Assembly: GCA_005888955.1 (NCBI GenBank)
Contig: VBCS01000071.1
Location: forward strand, 1 to 10,909
Origin: Betaproteobacteria bacterium
Lineage (GTDB): Bacteria > Pseudomonadota > Gammaproteobacteria > Burkholderiales > Casimicrobiaceae
DNA: 10,909 nt
Direction: 5' to 3'
Each line of letters begins with the position of its first letter. Within the stretch, counting starts at the first letter, position 1. The position numbers and the translations under genes were made by a program. The notes under the pieces were generated by a model. That model did not search any database. It saw only the letters and a list, made by a program, of their open reading frames with translations, and was not told where the DNA came from. Shown here piece after piece: positions 1 through 6,411 of the stretch.

Positions 1-1
1 T

Positions 2-772
2 GCCGCCGTGGTTCATGTGCTCGAGCATGTCGGCGAAGGCCTGCGGCACGCCGGACATTTCGAGCCCGACGTCAAAGCCTTCCGTCATGCCCAGCTCCGT
101 CATGACGCCGCGCAGGTTCTCGCGCTCGACATTCACTGCGCGCGTCGCGCCCATGCGCCGCGCCAGCCCCAGACGATAATCATTGACGTCGGTGATGACG
201 ACGTAGCGTGCGCCGACGTGGCGGGCAATCGCGGCGGCCATGATGCCGATCGGGCCGGCACCCGTGATGAGCACGTCCTCGCCGACGAGGTTGTAGGTGA
301 GCGCGGTATGCGTGGCATTGCCGAAAGGATCGAAGATCGACGCAAGGTCGTCGGAGATGTCGTCGGGGATGCGAAACGCGTTGAACGCCGGAATCACGAG
401 GTACTCGGCGAACGCTCCTTCGCGATTGACGCCCACCCCGACCGTGTTGCGGCACAGGTGCCGCCGGCCGGCGCGGCAGTTGCGGCAGAAGCCACAGGTG
501 ATGTGACCCTCGCCCGAAACGCGGTCGCCGACTTTAAACCCGCGCACTTCCTGGCCGATCTCGACGATCTCGCCGACGTATTCGTGGCCGACGTGCATCG
601 GTACGGGAATGGTCTTCTGCGCCCACTCGTCCCAGTTCCAGATGTGCAGATCGGTGCCGCAGATCGCCGTCTTGCGGATCCGGATCATGACGTCGTTGTG
701 CCCGACTTCGGGTTTTTTTACCCGCGTCAGCGTCAGGCCGGGTGCGCGTTCGAGTTTTGCCAATGCCTTCAT
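2..772 (-). CDS. tdh: L-threonine 3-dehydrogenase, 3' end cut by window edge
   Basis: Oxidises L-threonine with NAD+ to 2-amino-3-oxobutanoate, which KBL then splits to glycine and acetyl-CoA; cytosolic zinc enzyme of the medium-chain dehydrogenase family. Seen: 257 codons from ATG at 772 (start MKALAKLERAPGL) with no stop before the edge; the family is about 340 residues, so roughly the last quarter is missing. Catalytic zinc ligands match at C38, H63 and E64. The structural zinc site is complete at C93, C96, C99 and C107. The NAD-binding GAGPIG glycine motif is at 171-176, followed by ITDVND at the end of the next strand. It lies 79 nt downstream of kbl, the usual partner, but in the order kbl then tdh with a hairpin repeat between them. 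The Shine-Dalgarno sequence before this ATG is weak. Identification is very secure. Confidence 0.96.
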   Translation of the reverse strand, partial: MKALAKLERAPGLTLTRVKKPEVGHNDVMIRIRKTAICGTDLHIWNWDEWAQKTIPVPMHVGHEYVGEIVEIGQEVRGFKVGDRVSGEGHITCGFCRNCRAGRRHLCRNTVGVGVNREGAFAEYLVIPAFNAFRIPDDISDDLASIFDPFGNATHTALTYNLVGEDVLITGAGPIGIMAAAIARHVGARYVVITDVNDYRLGLARRMGATRAVNVERENLRGVMTELGMTEGFDVGLEMSGVPQAFADMLEHMNHGG

Positions 773-817
773 ATGGGTGAGACTTTATTCAATTTTGAGC
801 AACCTTTCAGTTTGCGG

Positions 818-850
818 CCGTTCATGGTTCGACAAGCTCACCACGAACGG
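818..850. repeat. REP-like imperfect palindrome between kbl and tdh
   Basis: A 33-nt imperfect inverted repeat. CCGTTC (818-823) pairs with GAACGG (845-850), there is one A/C mismatch, then TGGT (825-828) pairs with ACCA (840-843), leaving a loop of 11 nt (TCGACAAGCTC). From memory, this sequence type (GTTCGACAAGCTC flanked by GAACGG arms) recurs in intergenic gaps of many proteobacterial genomes. Here it ends one base before the kbl stop codon. It could stabilise the 3' end of the upstream mRNA or attenuate transcription into tdh. It has no T-tract on the transcribed strand, so it is not a standard intrinsic terminator. Confidence 0.7.
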
Positions 851-851
851 A

Positions 852-2006
852 CTAACGGATCACGCCCAAGGCCTTCCCGACCTTGGCGAACGCCGCGACT
901 GCGCGGTCGATCTGCTCGGCGGTATGTGCGGCGCTCATCTGCGCGCGAATTCGGGCCTTGCCCTTGGGCACCACGGGATACGAAAAGCCGATCACGTAGA
1001 CGCCCTCGGTCAGGAGCGCGTTCGCCATGCGCGTGGCGAGCGCGGCATCGCCCAGCATGACGGGGATGATCGGATGCCCTCCCGCCACCAGCTCGAAGCC
1101 CAGCGCCGTCATTTCGCGCCGGAAGCGCTCGCCGTTCGCCAGGACCTTGAGCGAAGCCGCGGCAATGCCCGGCGCCAGTGTATTGGAGAAGAGGTAGGGA
1201 CGCGAGCGTTGCCGCAGCATCTCGACGATTTCCTTGCGGCCCGCGGTATAGCCGCCCGATGCACCACCGAGCGCCTTGCCCATGGTGCCGGTGAGAATGT
1301 CGACTCGTCCCTCGACGCCGCAGTACTCCGGCGTGCCGCGTCCCGCGGCGCCGAGAAAGCCGACGGCGTGCGAGTCGTCGACCATCACCAGCGCGCGATG
1401 CTTGTCGGCGAGGTCGCAGATCGCGGAGAGGTCGGCGACGATGCCGTCCATCGAGAATACGCCGTCAGTCGCGATCAACTTGAAGCGCGCTCCGGCGCTG
1501 TCGGCTTCGCTGAGCCGGGCGTCCAGGTCCGCCATGTCGTTGTTGCGATAGCGGAAGCGCTTGGCTTTGCATAAACGAATGCCGTCGACGATGCTCGCGT
1601 GATTGAGCTCATCGCTGATCACCGCGTCGTCCTCGGTCAGCAGCGTCTCGAATAAGCCGCCATTGGCGTCGAAGCAACTCGAGTAGAGGATGCTGTCGTC
1701 GGTGCCGAGGAAGGCGGAGAGCGCGGCCTCGAGCTCCTTGTGCACGCGCTGGGTGCCGCAAATGAAGCGCACCGAGGCCATTCCAAAGCCCCATTGGTCG
1801 ATACCGGCCTTGGCGGCGTCGGTGAGCCGCTGATCGTCGGCGAGACCGAGATAATTGTTGGCGCAGAAGTTGAGGACCTCCTTGCCGTCCGCGAGCCGGA
1901 TCGATGGCGATTGCGGGCTCGCGATCACGCGCTCGGTCTTGTAGAAACCGTCGGCACGGATGCCGTCGACAGCCTCGCGCAGGTGAGAAAGAAAAGCATC
2001 GTTCAT
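852..2006 (-). CDS. kbl: 2-amino-3-ketobutyrate CoA ligase (glycine C-acetyltransferase) with an internal 14-residue deletion
   Basis: PLP enzyme of the alpha-oxoamine synthase family that converts 2-amino-3-oxobutanoate plus CoA to glycine plus acetyl-CoA, working with TDH. The translation aligns with E. coli KBL nearly end to end: NFCANNYLGLA near 47-56, FGMASVRFICGT near 74-85, SSCFDANGGLFETLL near 109-123, and MVDDSHAVGF at 208-217. The PLP-lysine motif TGTMGKALGGASGG places the Schiff-base lysine at K244. Length is 384 residues against 398 in E. coli. The difference is one gap: after SLKVL (about 285-289) the sequence goes straight to ANGERFRREM, dropping 14 residues of a C-terminal-domain helix while keeping frame. 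The start at 2006 (MNDAFLSHLREAVDG) matches the family N-terminus; an upstream in-frame ATG at 2090 would add an unrelated leader. No clear Shine-Dalgarno is seen; coupling to upstream translation is possible (37 nt after the pdxA stop). Confidence 0.95.
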   Translation of the reverse strand: MNDAFLSHLREAVDGIRADGFYKTERVIASPQSPSIRLADGKEVLNFCANNYLGLADDQRLTDAAKAGIDQWGFGMASVRFICGTQRVHKELEAALSAFLGTDDSILYSSCFDANGGLFETLLTEDDAVISDELNHASIVDGIRLCKAKRFRYRNNDMADLDARLSEADSAGARFKLIATDGVFSMDGIVADLSAICDLADKHRALVMVDDSHAVGFLGAAGRGTPEYCGVEGRVDILTGTMGKALGGASGGYTAGRKEIVEMLRQRSRPYLFSNTLAPGIAAASLKVLANGERFRREMTALGFELVAGGHPIIPVMLGDAALATRMANALLTEGVYVIGFSYPVVPKGKARIRAQMSAAHTAEQIDRAVAAFAKVGKALGVIR

Positions 2007-2234
2007 GATGGGCGTCTTGTGGAGCGAGAGTCGATCTCGCGTTTCAGGTTTCGCGGCGCGAGATCTCGATCGCCAGCCCCACGGCGGCAAGCAGACTTCC
2101 CGGGTCGGCCGCGCGTGCGGCCTTGCCGTGGGCGGCCAGGTCGAGCGCGGTGCCGTGATCGACCGATGTCCGCAGGATAGGCAATCCCAGCGTGATGTTG
2201 ACGCCGTGTCCGAAGCTCACGTGCTTGAGCACCG

Positions 2235-2507
2235 GGTCGCCGCGCCGGTCGCGCCCGGTCGCCCGGATCCCGCCAACGCCAAGCTCGTACTGGCGACGCT
2301 CGAAGCCGCCGTGGCCGGCTGCCTGTCGGGCGAATTCGCGGCCATGGTGACCGCACCGGTGCAGAAAAGCGTCATCAACGATGCCGGCATCGTGTTTACC
2401 GGCCATACCGAATTCCTCGCCGAACGCACCGGCGCCAGGCGCGCGGTGATGATGCTCGTCGGCGGACCGCCGAAGCAGATGCTGCGCGTCGCGCTGGCGA
2501 CGACGCA
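2235..2507 (+). repeat. Left arm of the 273-bp inverted repeat inside pdxA
   Basis: Plus-strand copy of the pdxA segment encoding VAAPVAPGRPDPANAKLV through LRVALATT. It is the reverse complement of 2788-3060. Identity appears complete: translations of the two arms agree in all three frames where they can be compared, and stretches checked base by base are identical. Outer boundary: GGTCGCC at 2235-2241 matches GGCGACC at 3054-3060, and the next base out differs. Inner boundary: 2507 pairs with 2788, and the next base in differs. Confidence 0.95.
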
Positions 2508-2787
2508 CCTGCCGCTCGCCGCCGTGCCTGCGGCGATCATACAAACGGACCTCGAAGAAATCCTTGGCATCGTCGCCGCCGATCTCACGGCCAAGTTCGG
2601 TGTCGCGCGGCCGCGGATCGCCGTGTGCGGGTTGAACCCCCACGCGGGCGAAGGCGGCTACCTCGGACGCGAGGAGATCGAGACGATCGAACCGGCGATC
2701 GCCGCGGCGCGCGCCACAGGTCTCGACGTCGCCGGACCATTGCCGGCGGACACGGTGTTCGTTCCTGCGCAACTTTCCAATTTCGAC
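2508..2787 (+). other. Inverted core of pdxA between the repeat arms
   Basis: This 280-bp spacer encodes the middle of PdxA on the plus strand, opposite to the rest of the gene: AAIIQTDLEEILGIVAADL, then RPRIAVCGLNPHAGEGGYLG, then GPLPADTVFVPAQLSNFD. It exists only once in the window, in this inverted orientation. The CGLNPHAGEGG motif, which carries a family metal-ligand His, is intact. The core is continuous in frame with the left arm, so 2235-2799 is a native 565-bp stretch of pdxA turned round. Confidence 0.93.
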
Positions 2788-3060
2788 TGCGTCGTCGCCA
2801 GCGCGACGCGCAGCATCTGCTTCGGCGGTCCGCCGACGAGCATCATCACCGCGCGCCTGGCGCCGGTGCGTTCGGCGAGGAATTCGGTATGGCCGGTAAA
2901 CACGATGCCGGCATCGTTGATGACGCTTTTCTGCACCGGTGCGGTCACCATGGCCGCGAATTCGCCCGACAGGCAGCCGGCCACGGCGGCTTCGAGCGTC
3001 GCCAGTACGAGCTTGGCGTTGGCGGGATCCGGGCGACCGGGCGCGACCGGCGCGGCGACC
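2788..3060 (-). repeat. Right arm of the 273-bp inverted repeat inside pdxA
   Basis: Minus-strand copy in its native position, continuous with the PdxA N-terminus at 3061-3287. It encodes the same VAAPVAPGRP to VALATT segment as the left arm. Its inner 12 bases (TGCGTCGTCGCC at 2788-2799 on the plus strand) have two roles: they are the complement of the LATT-coding end of this arm, and they are the plus-strand codons for CVVA at the end of the inverted core. This shared 12-mer is the microhomology at the breakpoint. Confidence 0.95.
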
Positions 3061-3283
3061 GGATAATGCGCGACTTCGAGCGTGGCCGATGGCGGAGAGT
3101 TGCGGCGGACGTACGGGCCGAAGCGAATGCCGGCGCCGAGACGGCGAGCGCGCTCGCGCAGGAGCTCGATATCGCCGACGAGAACCAAGCGCGCGGGCCA
3201 CGTGCGCTCGGCCAGGCGCACGCACAAATCAGGCCCGATGCCGGCCGGCTCGCCGATCGTGACCGCGATCGTCGGTCGCGACG

Positions 3284-5533
3284 TCATGAGTCGGGCAGAG
3301 GCTCGACGCGAATGCCGACCGAATCACCGAAGGTTTCCAGTTTCACCGCCGCCGCCGCGGCAACCGCCGCAGGCCCTTCGCTCAGCGTGATCCGTGCCTG
3401 GGAGAAACCGTCGAGCGCCTGGGTCGGCTTGCCGAACAGATACAACGCGGCCAACGGTCGCGTCACGTCGATTTCGCCGGTGTGCTGCACGACAGGCCCC
3501 AGCGGGAGCGCGTAGCCTTCGCGCCCGAACACTGGAAACTTGTCGAGCGGGGCGCGGTAGCGGACGACTTGCCGGCCGGCAAGCCGCTGGCGGCTTGCGA
3601 GGTCGTACCATGCGCCGGGGGGAAGCGCGACCTCGACCTCGCCGCCCGGCAACACGATCGGCGCGATCAGCAGCGCATCGCCGCACATGAACTGCGTCTC
3701 GTAACCGCGCGTCAGCGCGATGTTGGGAAACGCCAGCGGCATCGCGCGCATCACCGGCATTCCGGTCGCCGTCGCCTGGGCGATCACTGTCTTCAGATAA
3801 GGCAGCAATCGGTAACGGAATTCGATCCACTGGCGCGCGATGGCTTCGGTGTCTTTGCCGAACGTCCACGGCTCGCGCGGGCCCAATCCGTGCATGCGCA
3901 TGTGCGAGCTGAACACGCTCATCTGCAGCCAGCGCAGATACAGCTCCGGGGACGGCTGCTCCGACCCGTAGAAGCCGCCGATGTCGCTGGCGTGATACGG
4001 TCCCCCGCTCATGCCCCAGGACAACGCGCCGCGGATGCTCGCGGCGAGTCCTTCCCAATCGCTCTGCGGATCGCCGCCCCACTGGACCGGATAGCGCTGG
4101 CTGCCGGCCCAGCCCGCGCGGCTCCATACGATCGGCGGCTGCGCTTCCGCCGGCGTGAACTTCTTCGTCGCCTCGAAGACGCAGCGGTTGTACAGCAGCG
4201 GATAGACGTTGTGCAGCCGCGCGCCACGGTCGCCGTTGAATGCGAGCGCATCGTCGGGAACCTGTTCGCCGAAGTCGCTTTTGATCACGTCGACCCCGGC
4301 TCTGAACAGCGCCTCGTGCGCATCGCGCCACCATGCGTACGCTTCAGGGTTGGTGAAATCGACGATGCCGGATCCGGGGAGCGGAGTGAGCGCGCCGGAA
4401 AACGGCGAGGTTGCGGGCGCAGTGTCCCACTCGAAAACGTAGGGGTCGCCGGTCGCCGTCGTCAACAGGAAATGCTTCGCGGCGAGCTCGTTGAACAGCG
4501 GGGAATGAACCGACACGTAGGGATATTCCCAGACGCAGATCTTGAGCGCGTGCCGTTTCATGCGCGCGAGCGTCGCGCGTGGGTCGGGGTAGCGGTTCGG
4601 ATCCCATTGGAAGTCGAAGCGCGTGCGCACGTCCCACACGGCGCGGCCGTCGAGGGTGAGCACATCGCAGGGAATCTTGTGCTCGCGCAGATCCTCGGCG
4701 ATCGCCATCGCCTCGTCGGCGGTGCGGTAATACGCGCGCGACATCCACAGCCCCAGGCTCCACAGCGGTACGTCCGGCGCGCGGCCGGTGAGGGTCGTGT
4801 AGCGCTCGAGCACCTGCGCGGGATCGCGGCCGGCGAACAGAAACAGGTCGAGCGCCTCGTCGTCGACGACGATGCCGTACGAGCGATGCGACCAGCCGGG
4901 ATGGCCGACGCCATGCATTACGCGGCCCGGCGTGTTGACGAAGATGCCCCAGGCACCGCCTTTCGCGGCCGCGCCATTGCCCGGACTCCAGCAGAACGGC
5001 GTGCTCTTGTACGAACAGTCCGTGTTGACGCCCAGCGCATCCTCGACGTTCGAGGTTACGAGCTGACCGCGCTTGTTAAGCGGACCGAACTTTTCACCCA
5101 GGCCATACACCGGCTCGCCGGACGCCAGCGCGAACGCCGCCAGCCATTGTTGCCCCGCGCGCGTGCGGCCGATCGCCGGCAGGCGCGTGAAGCCGCGGAA
5201 ATGCTCGTCGGTGACTGACGTGAGGAGCGTTTGCTCGTCGTGCAGCAAACGTAAGCGCAGCGGCTCACCGGCGAGCTCGAAGCGCGTGCCGCCGGCCGCG
5301 AACGACCATACGCCGGGATCCGGTTGCGCGGTATCGCAGCGCTGCGCGCGGCCGACGACCAGCCCGTAATCGGGCTTGGTATTCGCACCGATTCGCAGGC
5401 GGAATACGCCAGGACCGAAGCACCCGACTTCCAGCACGTCGCCGGTACTCGTGGCAAACGCACCGCCCGACGCCGACATTCCCAAGCTGTCGGGCGCGCT
5501 CACGCGGATGTACGCAGTCGTGTCGAGTTGCAT
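3284..5533 (-). CDS. Glycoside hydrolase family 31 alpha-glycosidase (alpha-xylosidase-like)
   Basis: Retaining exo-alpha-glycosidase of 749 residues. Family-known pieces seen in order: N-terminal beta-sandwich with YGLGEKFGPLNKRG near 170; the (beta/alpha)8 barrel entered at PLWSLGLWMSRAYY; nucleophile D420 in VIKSDFGEQVP; acid/base D488 in QWGGDPQSDWEG after WSRAGWAGSQ; then PYHASDIGGF near 513-522. These align with E. coli YicI alpha-xylosidase, whose nucleophile and acid/base are D416 and D482. The early active-site strand reads LTLDGRAVWDVRTRFDFQWDP, where YicI has FWMKEFQWCDFEWDP, so the substrate may differ from isoprimeverose-type xylosides. No signal peptide is visible, so it is probably cytosolic and acts on an imported oligosaccharide or glycoside. 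ATG at 5533 gives the family N-terminus and lies 34 nt inside the lactonase gene; the open frame continues upstream to 6262 but only as the antisense-type shadow of that gene. The stop overlaps the pdxA start as ATGA. Confidence 0.93.
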   Translation of the reverse strand: MQLDTTAYIRVSAPDSLGMSASGGAFATSTGDVLEVGCFGPGVFRLRIGANTKPDYGLVVGRAQRCDTAQPDPGVWSFAAGGTRFELAGEPLRLRLLHDEQTLLTSVTDEHFRGFTRLPAIGRTRAGQQWLAAFALASGEPVYGLGEKFGPLNKRGQLVTSNVEDALGVNTDCSYKSTPFCWSPGNGAAAKGGAWGIFVNTPGRVMHGVGHPGWSHRSYGIVVDDEALDLFLFAGRDPAQVLERYTTLTGRAPDVPLWSLGLWMSRAYYRTADEAMAIAEDLREHKIPCDVLTLDGRAVWDVRTRFDFQWDPNRYPDPRATLARMKRHALKICVWEYPYVSVHSPLFNELAAKHFLLTTATGDPYVFEWDTAPATSPFSGALTPLPGSGIVDFTNPEAYAWWRDAHEALFRAGVDVIKSDFGEQVPDDALAFNGDRGARLHNVYPLLYNRCVFEATKKFTPAEAQPPIVWSRAGWAGSQRYPVQWGGDPQSDWEGLAASIRGALSWGMSGGPYHASDIGGFYGSEQPSPELYLRWLQMSVFSSHMRMHGLGPREPWTFGKDTEAIARQWIEFRYRLLPYLKTVIAQATATGMPVMRAMPLAFPNIALTRGYETQFMCGDALLIAPIVLPGGEVEVALPPGAWYDLASRQRLAGRQVVRYRAPLDKFPVFGREGYALPLGPVVQHTGEIDVTRPLAALYLFGKPTQALDGFSQARITLSEGPAAVAAAAAVKLETFGDSVGIRVEPLPDS

Positions 5534-6411
5534 CGTTGTCCGCCAAACTTCGGCTCGGCCATGCCCGGCACGTCGACGCGCATGGCGAAAATTCCGCCGG
5601 ACTGCGGCAGACGCGCAAGCTCGTCGGCCTCGCGCCGCTGGCGCGCCGTCGTCACGTATACCGTCTTCAGATCCGGGCCGCCGAAGGCGCACATCGTCGG
5701 GCACATGGCGGGGAGCGAAAACTCGGCGAGCAACTCGCCGCGCGGCGAGATGCGCACGACCCTGCCCCCGCGATAGAACGCGCTCCAGTAGCAGCCCTCG
5801 CGATCGACGGCGCCGCCGTCGGGGCGGTCGGATTCGCCCACGAAGCGGGCGAACACGCGCTCGTTGGAGATGTCGCCCGTGGCCGGGTCGAATTCCCAGG
5901 CGCTGATCGTTCGCGTCGCGGTGTCGGCGTGATACATGGTGCGCGAGTCGGGGCTCCACGCTAGGCCGTTGGAGATCGTGATGCCCGAGATCATCGGTAT
6001 CAGCGCGCGATCGGGGTCGAGGCGATACAGCCGTGCGGTCGCCGCGTCGCGATTCTCGTTCATGGTGCCGACCCAGAAGCGGCCCTGGGGATCGGTGCGC
6101 CCATCGTTGAAGCGGTGATGCGCGGGATCGTATGGCGCGCCTGCGATCTCGCGCCCGAGCTTGCCGTCGCGGTCCGCGAACCACACGCCGTCGCGCAGCG
6201 CGGCGACGAATCCACCGTCCGCCCGCAGCGCGAAACAACCAATCGCCTCCGGCATCGCCCACGCGGTGTTTTGGCCGGTAAGCGGGTCGAAACGATTGAG
6301 CGACGGCGCATTGATGTCAACCCAGTACAGCAATTGTTCGTCGACCGACCACACCGGACATTCGCCGAGGCTGGCCTTGATGTCGAGCACGCAGTCAAAC
6401 GGCGAGCGCAT
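5500..6411 (-). CDS. SMP-30/gluconolactonase/regucalcin family lactonase
   Basis: Six-bladed beta-propeller metalloenzyme of 303 residues, predicted to hydrolyse a sugar lactone to the aldonic acid in the cytosol. Seen: ASLGECPVW with the first metal ligand E17, the FNDGRTDPQGRFWVGTMN blade (N102), ISNGLAWSPD with N148, and RPDGGAVDREGCYW with D198. These correspond to the Glu/Asn/Asp metal site of regucalcin and of bacterial xylono-, arabino- and gluconolactonases. Length is typical. ATG at 6411 starts MRSPFDCVLDIKASLGE, the expected family N-terminus; a strong Shine-Dalgarno is lacking, but the start lies inside the end of the epimerase gene (17 nt overlap), so coupling is likely. Its own 3' end overlaps the GH31 gene by 34 nt. 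The exact lactone cannot be read from the sequence. Confidence 0.92.
   Translation of the reverse strand: MRSPFDCVLDIKASLGECPVWSVDEQLLYWVDINAPSLNRFDPLTGQNTAWAMPEAIGCFALRADGGFVAALRDGVWFADRDGKLGREIAGAPYDPAHHRFNDGRTDPQGRFWVGTMNENRDAATARLYRLDPDRALIPMISGITISNGLAWSPDSRTMYHADTATRTISAWEFDPATGDISNERVFARFVGESDRPDGGAVDREGCYWSAFYRGGRVVRISPRGELLAEFSLPAMCPTMCAFGGPDLKTVYVTTARQRREADELARLPQSGGIFAMRVDVPGMAEPKFGGQRCNSTRLRTSA

Larger units (their letters stand above)
2044..3287 (-). pseudogene. pdxA: 4-hydroxythreonine-4-phosphate dehydrogenase, disrupted by an inverted duplication
   Basis: PdxA oxidises 4-phosphohydroxy-L-threonine in pyridoxal phosphate synthesis. The minus-strand N-terminus is normal from ATG at 3287 (GEPAGIGPDLCVRLAERTWP) to LRVALATT near 2796. 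The next part of the protein (HLPLAAVPAA through LSNFDCVVA, about 93 codons) is on the plus strand at about 2507-2799. The C-terminus returns to the minus strand from 2234 (PVLKHVSFGHGVNITLGLP, then RTSVDHGTALDLAAHG) to TGA at 2044-2046. As written, the minus frame leaves PdxA sequence after VALATT, continues about 45 foreign residues and stops near 2658, giving 209 residues instead of about 330. The residues equivalent to MYHDQGL, with a metal-ligand His in this family, are absent. Its ATG overlaps the stop of the upstream GH31 gene (ATGA), indicating translational coupling. The remaining sequence is well conserved, so the lesion is recent or an assembly or amplification artefact. Confidence 0.93.

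Noticed and set aside
8..1060. Plus-strand open frame across tdh and the 3' end of kbl
   Set aside because: Antisense to two clearly identified enzymes and spans their intergenic repeat; no domain features.
2235..3060. Invertible phase-variation switch controlling pdxA through the inverted repeats
   Set aside because: Flipping the 280-bp core would restore N-A-M order but leave the reverse copy of A between M and the C-terminus; that path reads through A out of frame into a stop soon after entering the C-terminal part. Neither orientation gives an intact PdxA, and no recombinase is nearby.
2005..3066. Long plus-strand open frame covering part of pdxA, as a separate gene
   Set aside because: Its PdxA-like portion is just the inverted segment; before 2235 and after 2799 it is antisense to pdxA. 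It has no PdxA N-terminus and no ribosome site.
3482..5218. 578-codon plus-strand open frame opposite the GH31 gene
   Set aside because: Arginine/alanine-rich composition without any recognisable motif, typical of antisense frames in high-GC DNA; the minus strand holds an unmistakable GH31 enzyme.
5534..6262. N-terminal extension of the GH31 protein to 992 residues
   Set aside because: The extra sequence is an out-of-frame reading of the lactonase gene (Arg-rich, no fold features); the family N-terminus begins at ATG 5533.
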